A DNA stretch of 64,000 bases from Bellilinea sp034411135 (GCA_034411135.1 DAOUMN010000059.1:1-64000), one strand, 5' to 3'. Shown: positions 17,656 to 25,890, counted from the first letter of the stretch. Notes: a model not told the origin generated them from the sequence alone. Program-made: numbers and translations.

Positions 17656-18650
17656 TGCAATTCAACCGGCGCCCTGAGCAGTTCCACCAGCAGTGTCACG
17701 GCATGCTGAATATCGTCAAAATCGACCATCTCCGAAGGGGTATGGATATACCGACAGGGAATAGAAAGGCAGCCCGCCAGCACGCCAGCGCGGGTCAATT
17801 GAATGGCGCGCGCATCGGTTGAGCCTCCCTCCAGAATCTCGAATTGATAGGGTATACCGGCTTTTTCCGCAGTGTCCGCCATCCAGCGTACTACTCGCGG
17901 GTCGGCGATCATGCCACTATCCTTGACCTTGATGGCGGGACCTTTACCCAATCCAACATCCATTTTCAAGCCTTTGGGTGTATCTCCACTACCGGTCACG
18001 TCCACCGCGATGCCCACTTCCGGGTCGATGCCAAAGGCAGCTGTGCCTGCCCCGCGCACCCCAACTTCTTCCTGAGTGGTGAAAACGAAATAAATTTCGT
18101 GCGGGCTGTTTTCCAGGCGGCGCAACGTTTCGACCATCACCGCCACTGAAATGCGGTCATCCATCGCTTTGGCAACCAGCCGTTTACCCAAATCCAGGAA
18201 AGGGCGATCGAAAGCAGCCACGTCCCCTACTCGCACCGGGCAATCCTCCGCGCTGGTGGCACCGACATCGATGAACAAACGGTCAAAACTGTGCACGCGC
18301 TCCATGCTTTCGATCCGCTCGCCGCCAATCACACCGTTAACACCATTGATGAAGCGCACCCGCCCACCGTACAGCGTATGCGGGCGTACCGCGCCAAGGG
18401 TGGTAAAGCGGACGAAACCGTTTTCGTCGATGTGCGTGGCGATCAAGCCAATCTCATCCAGATGGGCAGCCAGCATGATGCGCTTGCCTTGACCATTGTG
18501 GCTCCCTTTGCGCACAATCAGGTTGCCGAGCGCATCCACACGGATGTCGTCCGCCAGGTCCTTCACCTCATTGTAAACCAGGTCGCGGATCGATGCTTCG
18601 TACCCGGAGGGCGCATAGGTTTCGACCAGTTTTTGGATCAATGCTTTCAT
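17652..18650 (-). CDS. M42 family metallo-aminopeptidase (copy 1)
   Basis: 332 residues, normal for M42 enzymes, which form tetrahedral 12-mers and remove N-terminal residues from peptides in the cytoplasm. Metal and catalytic residues are visible: AAHLDEIG, MDDRISVAV, FTTQEEVGVRGA (catalytic Glu and metal Glu), AVDVTGSGDTP and RYIHTPSEMV. The gene lies between copy 2 (26-base gap) and the solute-binding protein (4-base overlap). The three M42 copies differ widely in sequence, so they are not a recent duplication and probably differ in residue preference. Confidence 0.93.
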   Translation of the reverse strand: MKALIQKLVETYAPSGYEASIRDLVYNEVKDLADDIRVDALGNLIVRKGSHNGQGKRIMLAAHLDEIGLIATHIDENGFVRFTTLGAVRPHTLYGGRVRFINGVNGVIGGERIESMERVHSFDRLFIDVGATSAEDCPVRVGDVAAFDRPFLDLGKRLVAKAMDDRISVAVMVETLRRLENSPHEIYFVFTTQEEVGVRGAGTAAFGIDPEVGIAVDVTGSGDTPKGLKMDVGLGKGPAIKVKDSGMIADPRVVRWMADTAEKAGIPYQFEILEGGSTDARAIQLTRAGVLAGCLSIPCRYIHTPSEMVDFDDIQHAVTLLVELLRAPVELQ

Positions 18651-18676
18651 GAATCTCTCCTGGACATGGGTTGAAT

Positions 18677-19762
18677 TTAGCGATTTTCAGCAAACAGGTC
18701 TGGGCTGAGATGCTCCAGACCATAATAAAGCAATGCCAACGTGTTTTCCCAATCCAGCAGGCGCGCCTGTAGGACGGGCGTATGGGCATAGCGCACCGGC
18801 ACCGAAACCGATACCACAGGAATACCTGCGCGTTGTTTATGGATCGCGCCTGCATCGGTACCACCGCCGCCCGGCTGGCGTACCTGGTAAGGAATGCCGT
18901 GCTCCTCGGCAGTGCGAATCAGGTGGCGAATCAGGCGCGGATCGGAGAGGGTAGCCGCGTCGGCAACATAGATCGCCGGGCCCGCCCCGCTGCGCGTGTT
19001 GTAGCGGGTATTCTCTTCCCCATCCCAGTGCGGTAGATCATTCGCCGGGGTGGCATCGACCGCGATGGCAAGGTCCGGGTTGAGGGCGTAGGCTGCCACC
19101 CGCGCGCCGCGCAGCCCGACTTCTTCTTGCACAGTAAAGGCTGCCAGCAGTTCGACATTGGCGGGTGGATTTTTGAGCAGCTCGATCAACGTGGCGACCC
19201 CCAATCGATTGTCCAGTGCTTTTCCAACCAGGCTGGGACCGCTCTGGCGGAATCGCGTGGCGAAAACCGCTCGTTCACCCGGCTTGATCTTTTTACTGTT
19301 TTCCGGACCCAGGTCGATGCGCAGGTTCTCGACAGATAGCGCGTTCCTGCGCTCATCTGCGGTGGTCAGATGAATCGGGCGCGCACCGATCACGCCAGGC
19401 AGATTGTCTTTGCCAACCAGCACCGGTTTGCCGACCAGCACGCGCGGATCGATCCCGCCAACCGTTTCAAAACGCAGCCAGCCGCCCTCCTCTTCCTCGA
19501 CAATCATAAAGCCCACTTCGTCCATGTGGGCAGCCAGCATCACCCGCAGCGGATTAACCGCGCTGCTGTGGCACACTGCAAGAACATTTCCCAATGCATC
19601 CACGCGGATTTCGTCGGCAAACGGCTGGATTTCTTCCAGCACAATGGCGCGCACTTCGCGTTCATCACCGGAAACCGCTGCCGCGTTGGAAAGCCGTTCG
19701 AGCAAAGCGATTTGATCACTTCCAAAATCAAGGGGATAGGAGCTCGATGCCATCATATTCAC
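18677..19762 (-). CDS. M42 family metallo-aminopeptidase (copy 2)
   Basis: 361 residues. All family anchors are intact: AAHMDEVGFM, LDNRLGVATLI, FTVQEEVGLRGARVAA, AVDATPANDLP and RYAHTPVLQ. The reading starts at a GTG (19762) that overlaps the stop of copy 3 (GTGA); in-frame ATGs at 19756 and 19753 are equally possible starts. The last residues (LSPDLFAENR) are followed after 26 bases by copy 1. Soluble, cytoplasmic, probably a glutamyl/leucyl-type aminopeptidase of the TET group; the specificity cannot be told from sequence. Confidence 0.92.
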   Translation of the reverse strand: MNMMASSSYPLDFGSDQIALLERLSNAAAVSGDEREVRAIVLEEIQPFADEIRVDALGNVLAVCHSSAVNPLRVMLAAHMDEVGFMIVEEEEGGWLRFETVGGIDPRVLVGKPVLVGKDNLPGVIGARPIHLTTADERRNALSVENLRIDLGPENSKKIKPGERAVFATRFRQSGPSLVGKALDNRLGVATLIELLKNPPANVELLAAFTVQEEVGLRGARVAAYALNPDLAIAVDATPANDLPHWDGEENTRYNTRSGAGPAIYVADAATLSDPRLIRHLIRTAEEHGIPYQVRQPGGGGTDAGAIHKQRAGIPVVSVSVPVRYAHTPVLQARLLDWENTLALLYYGLEHLSPDLFAENR

Positions 19763-20823
19763 TCATCCCATTTCAACGTGTCCATAAATTCCGGCTGCAA
19801 AGCGGCGATGAATTCCGCCAGCAAATGACCCGCCCGTTGAATATCCTTCATGGAAACCATTTCCACCGGCGTGTGCATATAGCGCAGCGGTATGCCGATC
19901 ACCGCGGTGGGCACCCCCTCCGCCACGACCTGCATCGCAAAGGCATCCGTCCCGGAATGGGCAGGCATGATTTCGGTCTGAAAGGGGATGTCCAGACGTT
20001 CGGCGATCTCTTTCAACGCGCGGAAGAATGCGGGGTGAATATTGACGCCCCAGCCAATCGTCGCACCCTTACCGAGCGGGAACGTGCGGTAGTCCGAAGG
20101 ACCACCGGGACCCTTGGCAAAGGTAACGTCGATTGCCACTGCCAGGTCAGGGCGGATATCGAAGGGCGAGGTGTAAGCTCCCCCCAGAGTGATTTCCTCC
20201 TGCACAGTGGCTACTGTCCAAACATCCCAGCTGTGATTGACCGGCTGCAATTTCTTCAGGCAGGCGGTCAAGACCGCCACCGAAGCACGATTGTCCAGGC
20301 TGTGACCGGCAAGCGCATCACTCCCCAAGTCGAGCGGCGGTTGAGCAAAGGAGATCAGGTCACCAACCCGCACCAGTTGATTAACTTCTTCGGGCAGCAA
20401 ACCGGTATCCACGAAAAGGTACTTCATGTCCACCGACTGGCGAGGACTGAGATCCTCGGGCAGCAAATGCGTCGGCGGCTGCACAACCACTGCGGGCAGG
20501 TCGCGCCTGCCATGCACGGTGACCTGCTGTCCAGGCAGGATACGCGCATCGATGCCGCCAATCTCGGTAAAGCATAACCAGCCATCGACGATTTTCGTCA
20601 CGATCATGCCAATGGCGTCCATGTGACCCGCCAGCAGAATACGCTTGCGCGGCTCGCCGCCGCTGCCGCGCTTCAGTCCATGCAAACTGCCTAGCCGGCT
20701 AACGGACAACTCATCGACCAGCGGCTGCCATTCGGCTCGAATGCGCTCACGCGCCGGTTCTTCAAAACCGGAAAGCCCTGGCAGCGAAATCAGGTCCTTC
20801 AAAAACGCTTTGAGTTCGCTCAT
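19759..20823 (-). CDS. M42 family metallo-aminopeptidase (copy 3)
   Basis: 354 residues, first of the three tandem M42 genes. The metal site reads AGHMDAIGMI, LDNRASVAVL, ATVQEEITLGGAYTS, AIDVTFAKGPGG and RYMHTPVEM. The stretch after the catalytic Glu pair is EEITLGGA instead of EEVGLRGA seen in the other two copies, so this is the most divergent active site of the set. It follows the Thr/Pro-rich protein gene by 24 bases and overlaps copy 2 by four bases, which makes a coupled run of genes from 21279 to 15887. Confidence 0.91.
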   Translation of the reverse strand: MSELKAFLKDLISLPGLSGFEEPARERIRAEWQPLVDELSVSRLGSLHGLKRGSGGEPRKRILLAGHMDAIGMIVTKIVDGWLCFTEIGGIDARILPGQQVTVHGRRDLPAVVVQPPTHLLPEDLSPRQSVDMKYLFVDTGLLPEEVNQLVRVGDLISFAQPPLDLGSDALAGHSLDNRASVAVLTACLKKLQPVNHSWDVWTVATVQEEITLGGAYTSPFDIRPDLAVAIDVTFAKGPGGPSDYRTFPLGKGATIGWGVNIHPAFFRALKEIAERLDIPFQTEIMPAHSGTDAFAMQVVAEGVPTAVIGIPLRYMHTPVEMVSMKDIQRAGHLLAEFIAALQPEFMDTLKWDE

Positions 20824-20847
20824 GTTATGCGGTTTCGCTCCTCGTAA

Positions 20848-21279
20848 TCAAGGGGAAGATGGGGTATCGCTGGGGGTCGGGCTGTTCTCAACCACCGGAG
20901 TTTGTGTCGGCGGTTGGGTCAATGTAACGGTGGATGTGAGGGTTGGTATTTGGGTCAACGTGGCGGTAGCCGTCCAGGTCGGCGTAGGTGTACGGGTGGG
21001 CGGCACAAATGGGGTGAAGGTCTGCGTTGGCGTCCAGGTTACTGTAGGGGTCGTGGTGGGTGTATCCGACACCTGGACAAAAAAGGTTGCGGTCAGGGTT
21101 GGCACGCCGGTCGGGGTAATCGTTTCGGTCAGGGTGATCGTCGGCGTAACCGTCGGCTGGGGAATGTTGCGGTCCAATTGGAGCAGAAAAAAGCCAAGAC
21201 AATAGCAGGGAATCGTGGCGAGAATGATAAAAACCAGAATGGAGCGAATGCGGGTGCGACGTTCAGCTCGAAATGCCAT
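20848..21279 (-). CDS. Membrane-anchored Thr/Pro-rich surface protein
   Basis: 143 residues. A basic N-terminus (FRAERRTRIR) and one helix (SILVFIILATIPCYCLGFFL) anchor the protein; the remaining 100 residues are Thr/Pro/Val repeats of the TPT or TQTFTP type with no folded domain, so the chain should be an extended, perhaps glycosylated, surface stalk. The ATG at 21279 is used, with GGAG 9 bases upstream; a TTG at 21282 is also in frame. It heads the M42/solute-binding operon and has a good promoter. No specific function is known. Confidence 0.65.
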   Translation of the reverse strand: MAFRAERRTRIRSILVFIILATIPCYCLGFFLLQLDRNIPQPTVTPTITLTETITPTGVPTLTATFFVQVSDTPTTTPTVTWTPTQTFTPFVPPTRTPTPTWTATATLTQIPTLTSTVTLTQPPTQTPVVENSPTPSDTPSSP

Positions 21280-21303
21280 CAAAAATTCTCCAAGTCCCCC
21301 TCG

Positions 21304-21332
21304 ATCATATCACGGGGGGCGGGTTGTGGCAA
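21304..21332 (-). promoter_or_regulatory. Promoter of the M42/solute-binding operon
   Basis: Minus strand TTGCCA (21332-21327), 17-base spacer ending in TGA, TATGAT (21309-21304); the TGA gives an extended -10. Predicted start is about 18 bases before the ribosome binding site of the gene at 21279. Confidence 0.6.
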
Positions 21333-21351
21333 GTCAAACCGCACTAACGGC

Positions 21352-22269
21352 TCAACGCCGTTCGTCAGGCTGCGGATTCAAGTGGGTAAAGTGGATTTCC
21401 TTGCGCACTGTCTGATACAGATTCTCGGCTCTTAGCTCGCCGATCGTATAACACGGCGCAGAGAGATGATCTGCCAATGCCTGCGCCAACCCCTGGTCGA
21501 AAGCCACATGTTCCATATTAACCACTACGCTGTGGATTTTCTCTTCGCCGATCTGGCGCGCAATGCGGTAGGCTTCCTCCTGCGGAGGAATATTGCCCAT
21601 GGCAACATTGCCTGCCCCATCGGTCAACACAATCAACAGCGGCATCACATCCGGGTGAAGCAGGCGCTCGCGGTGGAGCACTTCATAAGCCAGTTTCAAA
21701 CCCGCCGAGAGCGGTGTCTTGCCACCGACCGGAATATCATTGAGCGCACGCTGGGCAAGCAGCACCGAATTGGTTGGCGGCAGCACTAGCGTAGCGCGGT
21801 CTTTCTGGAAAACAATCAATCCTACCCGGTCGCGCCGCTGGTAGGCATCGGTCAGCAGTGACAGGATGGCGCCTTTGGTAGCTTGCATCCGTTCCGCTAC
21901 CGCCATCGACCAGGAGGCATCTACCAGGAACAGGATAAGGTTAGCAGCCCGCCGGACGCGCACCTTGCGCATGTAATCCATCGGGTGAATAGAAAATGCT
22001 ACCCTTTTAAGATCCTCCTCGCGCTCGTGCTGGAAAGGCGCTGCCGCACGCAGGGTAGCATCGAACGCCAGATCATCGGCTTTACCATAGGAGGGGCGCG
22101 ATTGAACATAGCGCCCACGCTTGCGTTCGGTGCGAGTGCGCGAACGACGGCCGGCAAAACGGCGCACCATTTTATCCAGCGGTGTATCCAATCGGCGAGG
22201 GTCGAAGGACTGCCCCACCTTGATCCGCTCACCGCCGTCCCACCACTGGCTGTTTTGCGGGGCAAACAC
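21352..22269 (-). CDS. VWA-domain part of a ChlD-like chelatase subunit (frame open upstream to 22341)
   Basis: 305 residues if translation starts at GTG 22269. A basic linker (RRSRTRTERKRGR) leads to a von Willebrand A/integrin-I domain with a complete metal site: DASWS, the Thr in GGKTPLSAGL and the Asp in LTDGAGN. This is the C-terminal half of ChlD/BchD/CobT-type chelatase proteins. The frame has no stop upstream until it overlaps the poly-A run at the end of the AAA+ gene, and the codons in between encode an acidic Pro/Gln-rich linker typical of ChlD. GTG 22269 has AGGAGG only two bases away, poor spacing. I infer that most product is made by -1 frameshifting from the AAA+ gene, giving about 694 residues. 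Confidence 0.85.
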   Translation of the reverse strand: MFAPQNSQWWDGGERIKVGQSFDPRRLDTPLDKMVRRFAGRRSRTRTERKRGRYVQSRPSYGKADDLAFDATLRAAAPFQHEREEDLKRVAFSIHPMDYMRKVRVRRAANLILFLVDASWSMAVAERMQATKGAILSLLTDAYQRRDRVGLIVFQKDRATLVLPPTNSVLLAQRALNDIPVGGKTPLSAGLKLAYEVLHRERLLHPDVMPLLIVLTDGAGNVAMGNIPPQEEAYRIARQIGEEKIHSVVVNMEHVAFDQGLAQALADHLSAPCYTIGELRAENLYQTVRKEIHFTHLNPQPDERR

Positions 22270-22300
22270 GTCCTCCTGCTGTCCAGGTTGTGGCGTTCCT

Positions 22301-22347
22301 TGAGGGAGCGTTTCCTGGCTTTCCGCTCCCTCACTCAGGCTTTTTTT
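22301..22347 (-). other. Programmed -1 frameshift cassette joining ChlI-like and ChlD-like frames
   Basis: On the minus strand: slippery heptamer A AAA AAA (22347-22341) in the phase of the AAA+ frame, inside a run of eight A; a 7-base spacer GCCTGAG containing the zero-frame stop; a perfect 10-bp stem TGAGGGAGCG/CGCTCCCTCA (22333-22324 with 22310-22301) with a 13-base loop. GAGGAAGAG lies about 12 bases before the A run and could act as an internal Shine-Dalgarno stimulator. The -1 frame enters the VWA frame at 22341. The A8 run could also work by transcriptional slippage. Confidence 0.8.
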
Positions 22348-23435
22348 TGCTGAGTTTTCTCTTCCTCAACCGCCTGAGTTTCCTCACGCCGCTGACCGGC
22401 GCTGCTGGCGCCTTGTAATTGTTCGATGCGATCCTGCAACTCCTCCATGGTGACCTCTTCCTGCTGGAAGGGACCGCGGCGGATGCGGTGCGGGAGAGCT
22501 AATTCGGCTGCCAGGGCAATGTCGCGCCCGTTGATGGCATTGCGCCCATCAAAAGCAGCCTGGGCACGCGCCGCCTTTAGAATCACCAAGTCGGCACGGT
22601 GCCCGTCCACGTTGAGCGACGAGGTCAACTGGGCAATCGCCAATAAGTCACGGCTGGTGTAGGTAACGCTTTCGATGATCTGCCTTGCCCGTTCGATCTG
22701 GCGCGATAATTCCTGCTCTTTGGGCATCCACTGTTCACGGAATTTTGCCGGATCAGCTTCGAAGGAAAGGTTGCGTTCCATAATTTGCACCCGTTCGCGC
22801 GCGTCGCGGATGCCGTAAATTTCGACCGATAAGGCAAAGCGGTCGAGCAGTTGCGGGCGCAAATCGCCTTCTTCCGGGTTCATGGTTCCCACCAGGATAA
22901 ATCGCGCCGGGTGGCTGAATGAAATCCCTTCGCGCTCAATGATGTTCATGCCCATCGCAGCCGAATCGAGCAGCACATCAACAACGTGATCGTCCAGCAA
23001 GTTGACTTCGTCGATGTACAGCAAGCCGCGGTTGGCAGCCGCCAGCACGCCGGGTTCGAAGGCACGCTCACCTTTCTGAATAGCTTTCTCAATATCCAAC
23101 GTACCGACCACACGGTCTTCGGTGGCAGATATAGGGAGGTTAATGAAAGGAGTCGAGCGGGTGGCGACCGGCAACTCCTCGGCGCGGGTGTTACGTTCGC
23201 GGCATTCTGTGCACCAAGCTGCCGGATTGTCCGGGTCGCAGCCAAAACGGCAGTCCGCCACCACACGTACATGTGGCAACAGCGCCGCCAGCGCCCGCGC
23301 GGCTGTTGACTTGGCAGTCCCACGCTCACCGCGGATCAACACACCCCCAATGCGCGCATCCACTGCATTCAATACCAGAGCGCGCTTCATCCGCTCTTGT
23401 CCGACGATTGCTGTAAAGGGATAAATTACAGGCAT
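22335..23435 (-). CDS. ChlI/BchI-type AAA+ chelatase ATPase
   Basis: 366 residues from the chosen Met (MPVIYPFTAIVGQERM), the standard opening of Mg/Co-chelatase ATPases. Walker A is GERGTAKST, Walker B LLYIDEVNLLDDH, sensor LVGTMNPEEGDLRPQLLDRF, and the family's Cys-bearing insert is present (CDPDNPAAWCTEC). A Glu/Gln-rich tail ends at the poly-A run and stop. This ATPase drives metal insertion into tetrapyrroles together with a large subunit (ChlH/CobN), which is not in the window. Longer in-frame starts to 23516 run through the promoter. The same gene probably also yields the long ChlD-like protein by frameshifting. Confidence 0.9.
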   Translation of the reverse strand: MPVIYPFTAIVGQERMKRALVLNAVDARIGGVLIRGERGTAKSTAARALAALLPHVRVVADCRFGCDPDNPAAWCTECRERNTRAEELPVATRSTPFINLPISATEDRVVGTLDIEKAIQKGERAFEPGVLAAANRGLLYIDEVNLLDDHVVDVLLDSAAMGMNIIEREGISFSHPARFILVGTMNPEEGDLRPQLLDRFALSVEIYGIRDARERVQIMERNLSFEADPAKFREQWMPKEQELSRQIERARQIIESVTYTSRDLLAIAQLTSSLNVDGHRADLVILKAARAQAAFDGRNAINGRDIALAAELALPHRIRRGPFQQEEVTMEELQDRIEQLQGASSAGQRREETQAVEEEKTQQKKA

Positions 23436-23466
23436 AGGCGCTTTGGATTCCTTTGTGATCCGAATT

Positions 23467-23516
23467 GCACCCCTTGGGTGCGGTTGAAGTGTATCACAGC
23501 CGGGTGAGTTTATCAA
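23467..23516 (-). promoter_or_regulatory. Promoter and leader hairpin of the chelatase gene
   Basis: Minus strand TTGATA (23516-23511), 17-base spacer ending in TGA, TACACT (23493-23488). Immediately downstream, GCACCC-AAG-GGGTGC (23481-23467) can form a small hairpin at the very 5' end of the transcript. Confidence 0.55.
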
Positions 23517-23544
23517 TCCGGGGATGATGCAATGTAAAGCCAGC

Positions 23545-23572
23545 TTGACAAAATAAAAAAAACCGCTATAAT
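23545..23572 (+). promoter_or_regulatory. Consensus sigma-70 promoter
   Basis: TTGACA (23545-23550), 16-base A-rich spacer, TATAAT (23567-23572). Both hexamers match consensus exactly. It drives the membrane protein gene at 23630. Confidence 0.85.
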
Positions 23573-23629
23573 GACAATGTAAAGCAAACTATACACCGGC
23601 GATCTCTTTCTGACCCTGGAGGAATACCC

Positions 23630-24079
23630 GTGAACGAGACCCGCATTCAACAAAGGATTTCAACCTCTGCCTGGCTGTTTGCCGTCGGCGTCGTGATGAT
23701 TTTCCTGGGCATCCTGATCTCCACCTTGTTCAGTGCTGTCCAGCTCAATCCCAAGATTGTGATTACCATTGGATTGTTGATTACCGGCTGGGGAGCCGGG
23801 AACCTGTTCAAATACCGTTTGATGCGCCAAAATCCGCAGGAAACGCAACAAATGCTAATTCACGAACGCGACGAGCGCACCCAAATGATCCGCGCTCAAG
23901 CGGGAAACACGGCTTTCGTATTCATGATCGAAGTGATGTGCCTGGCGTTGTTAATCTATTCCATCACCCGCCCAGAGAACACCCAGTTCGATCCGCTGTG
24001 GGTTTTCCTGGCAGCTATGATCATCCTACCAATGGCTATTTATGTTTATCAGTTAATCCACCTGGATCGCAAGTATTAG
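23630..24079 (+). CDS. Four-helix membrane protein (DUF2178-like)
   Basis: 149 residues with two pairs of membrane helices separated by a charged loop HERDERTQMIRAQAGNTAFV. This Glu-Arg-Asp-Glu-Arg loop followed by a small-residue helix resembles DUF2178/DUF3796-type small membrane proteins, often found next to regulators, whose role is unknown. GGAGG precedes the ATG, and a perfect promoter lies 58 bases upstream, so it should be well expressed. It converges with the arsenate reductase gene (11-base gap) and no terminator hairpin is seen between them. Confidence 0.75.
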   Translation: MNETRIQQRISTSAWLFAVGVVMIFLGILISTLFSAVQLNPKIVITIGLLITGWGAGNLFKYRLMRQNPQETQQMLIHERDERTQMIRAQAGNTAFVFMIEVMCLALLIYSITRPENTQFDPLWVFLAAMIILPMAIYVYQLIHLDRKY

Positions 24080-24090
24080 CGCGGGCGAAT

Positions 24091-24528
24091 TTATCCGGCA
24101 GATGGAATGTCCATCTCCACCAGCCAGGCACGCACGCGGGCATCGATTTGATCGCGCACTTCGCGGAACTTCGCCAGCGTTTCCTCCTCACTGCCCACAA
24201 AGGCTGCCGGATCTTCGAACGGCCAGTGCAGGCGCACCCCCATACCGGGGAAGATCGGGCAATTGTCCTCGGCATTGCTGCAAACGGTGATCAGGTAACC
24301 GAAATGCACCCTGCCGATAAAGGAATCCAATGTCTTGGAACTGTGCTGGCTGGTGTCCACGCCGATCTCGTCCAAAACCCGCACCGTATAGGGATTGATG
24401 CCTTTGGGTTCCAACCCCGCGCTGTACACCTCGAAATATTCGCCAGCATACTTACGCAGCAGTGCTTCTGCCATCTGACTGCGAGCCGAATTGCCTGTGC
24501 ACAAAAACAACACCCGCGCTTTTGTCAT
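24091..24528 (-). CDS. arsC: Arsenate reductase / low-molecular-weight tyrosine phosphatase family
   Basis: 145 residues. The N-terminal P-loop CTGNSARSQMAEALLR holds the catalytic Cys and Arg of the LMW phosphatase fold. The spacing and the later HSSKTLDSF and TVCSNAEDNCPIFPG stretches (two more Cys, with the DNCP loop) are those of thioredoxin-coupled arsenate reductases, where a Cys relay reduces arsenate to arsenite. No arsR, acr3 or arsB gene is adjacent, so the arsenic role rests on motif alone; a protein tyrosine phosphatase role cannot be excluded. Confidence 0.85.
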   Translation of the reverse strand: MTKARVLFLCTGNSARSQMAEALLRKYAGEYFEVYSAGLEPKGINPYTVRVLDEIGVDTSQHSSKTLDSFIGRVHFGYLITVCSNAEDNCPIFPGMGVRLHWPFEDPAAFVGSEEETLAKFREVRDQIDARVRAWLVEMDIPSAG

Positions 24529-24636
24529 CTCACCCTGTCCTTTTGGTAAATTAAAATATTTTTGATTAGGATAGCACAGCGTTCCATTTGTGGGTTAATG
24601 AGCATCTAACATCCGGTTATTAAACGGTTAAGAGAC

Positions 24637-25890
24637 TTACGGGCATTGAATCAATCCGTGCGCCCACAAGCAGCCACCACAAGCGGGCTGCTGGTTGCCA
24701 AAACAATCCTCCAGGTTTTGCTCTGCCATTTCGCATGCATTGCACAGAGCGCAAGGAGAAAAATCGAAAGTGCACAGTCTGGAACGCAGTTCCAGGTAAG
24801 CCGGGTTGTACCAGATGGCAGTCAGGCTGCTTTCCTTGACATCGCCGACGAAATAGGCATGCGAACGGCGCAAGCGGTTATCCAGGTAACTGTCGTGGGA
24901 ATGCAGTAACGGCAGGCAGGGACTGACCTTTCCATCCCAGCGCACAGACATACTGTTTTTTTCGATGAATGGACAGCGATTGCCACTGCGCAGCGGAGCG
25001 AACCCGCCGATGCGTATCTCTGCGCCAGTTTGGGTCACTTGCGCCAACGCACGTTGCACTTCCGGCAGCATGTCCAACCGTGGCAAATCGATCCAGGGCA
25101 GAAGACTATTTTGTTCAGCCGGGGCGATGTTCAACACTTGATCATACAACGTCTCGTTTCTCAGGCTTTGAGTATGTGCCAGTACATTGCTGATCGAAAA
25201 ACAATTCGCACCCAATTCCAGACCGAGTTCGAACAGGCGCGGTAACTCGTTCAAATTGCGGCGCATAACCACGATTGCAATTCCCAGTTGGGTGTGCGCA
25301 TCCGGGTATTCTGACCGAAGCCGGGCAAAACGGCGCAAATTCCGCAAGATTCCATCTAGCTCATCTCCCAAACGCACATCCAGGTATGCCTGCCGGGTGG
25401 CTCCATCCAACGATACCCACAATGTGCACACATTGTTTTCGAGCAGTGTCCGGCTGGCAGTTTCATCAAGTCGTGTGCCGTTGCTGATCAGTTCGGATCT
25501 GATCCCGGCAGAGTTTGCTGCCCGGATCATGTTGAGAGTTTGGGGGTGCGCCAACGGTTCGCCAAACCCACCAAAGAACAGCAGCGGGCGTGGATTAAAG
25601 GCACACAACTCCTGGATGACTCGCTCGAAGGTGGCAGCATCCATCCAGCCATATGGCTCATCCCATACATTGCGGATACAGGTGCTACAGTTCAAGTTAC
25701 AGGTATTGGTTACTTCCAGATATACTCGCTCCAGGTAGGTCGTCGGGCGGTGAAGGATCAATTCCCGACCGTTTTCTTCCAGAATCGTCTGTTCACCCGC
25801 CCGCAGACCAAAGCGTTCCGCCACACCAGGTGGAATGATCAGCCTGCCCTGCTCGTCCAGGTGCACCGTGTACTGTCTGCGGATCGACAA
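24637..25890 (-). CDS. AbrB-like/radical SAM/SPASM fusion protein, candidate tungsten-cofactor maturase
   Basis: 417 residues. The start is a TTG at 25890, supported by AAAGGAGG 6 bases upstream. Residues 1-50 form a SpoVT/AbrB-like swapped hairpin (LDEQGRLIIPPGVAERFGLR). The radical SAM site is C64-x3-C68-x2-C71 in TCNLNCSTC. A Cys-rich SPASM region ends the protein (CPFIEKN, SPCLPLL, SPCALCNACE, then DCFGNQQPACGGCLWAHG). This architecture and tail resemble the radical SAM proteins found beside tungsten aldehyde oxidoreductases, though no such oxidoreductase is in the window. It modifies a peptide or cofactor; substrate unknown. Confidence 0.8.
   Translation of the reverse strand: MSIRRQYTVHLDEQGRLIIPPGVAERFGLRAGEQTILEENGRELILHRPTTYLERVYLEVTNTCNLNCSTCIRNVWDEPYGWMDAATFERVIQELCAFNPRPLLFFGGFGEPLAHPQTLNMIRAANSAGIRSELISNGTRLDETASRTLLENNVCTLWVSLDGATRQAYLDVRLGDELDGILRNLRRFARLRSEYPDAHTQLGIAIVVMRRNLNELPRLFELGLELGANCFSISNVLAHTQSLRNETLYDQVLNIAPAEQNSLLPWIDLPRLDMLPEVQRALAQVTQTGAEIRIGGFAPLRSGNRCPFIEKNSMSVRWDGKVSPCLPLLHSHDSYLDNRLRRSHAYFVGDVKESSLTAIWYNPAYLELRSRLCTFDFSPCALCNACEMAEQNLEDCFGNQQPACGGCLWAHGLIQCP

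Noticed and set aside
19594..20577. 327-codon plus-strand frame opposite the M42 genes
   Set aside because: Antisense to intact M42 active-site motifs; no domain.
20880..21150. Short TPT-type tandem repeats that might look like a microsatellite or CRISPR
   Set aside because: They are codons of Thr/Pro-rich surface stalks; units are irregular and no spacers or cas genes exist. The same holds for about 40910-41060 and 51630-51780.
21999..22334. 111-codon minus-strand frame between the AAA+ and VWA genes
   Set aside because: It overlaps the VWA frame in another phase, is highly basic, and has no domain. The frameshift linker frame fits better.
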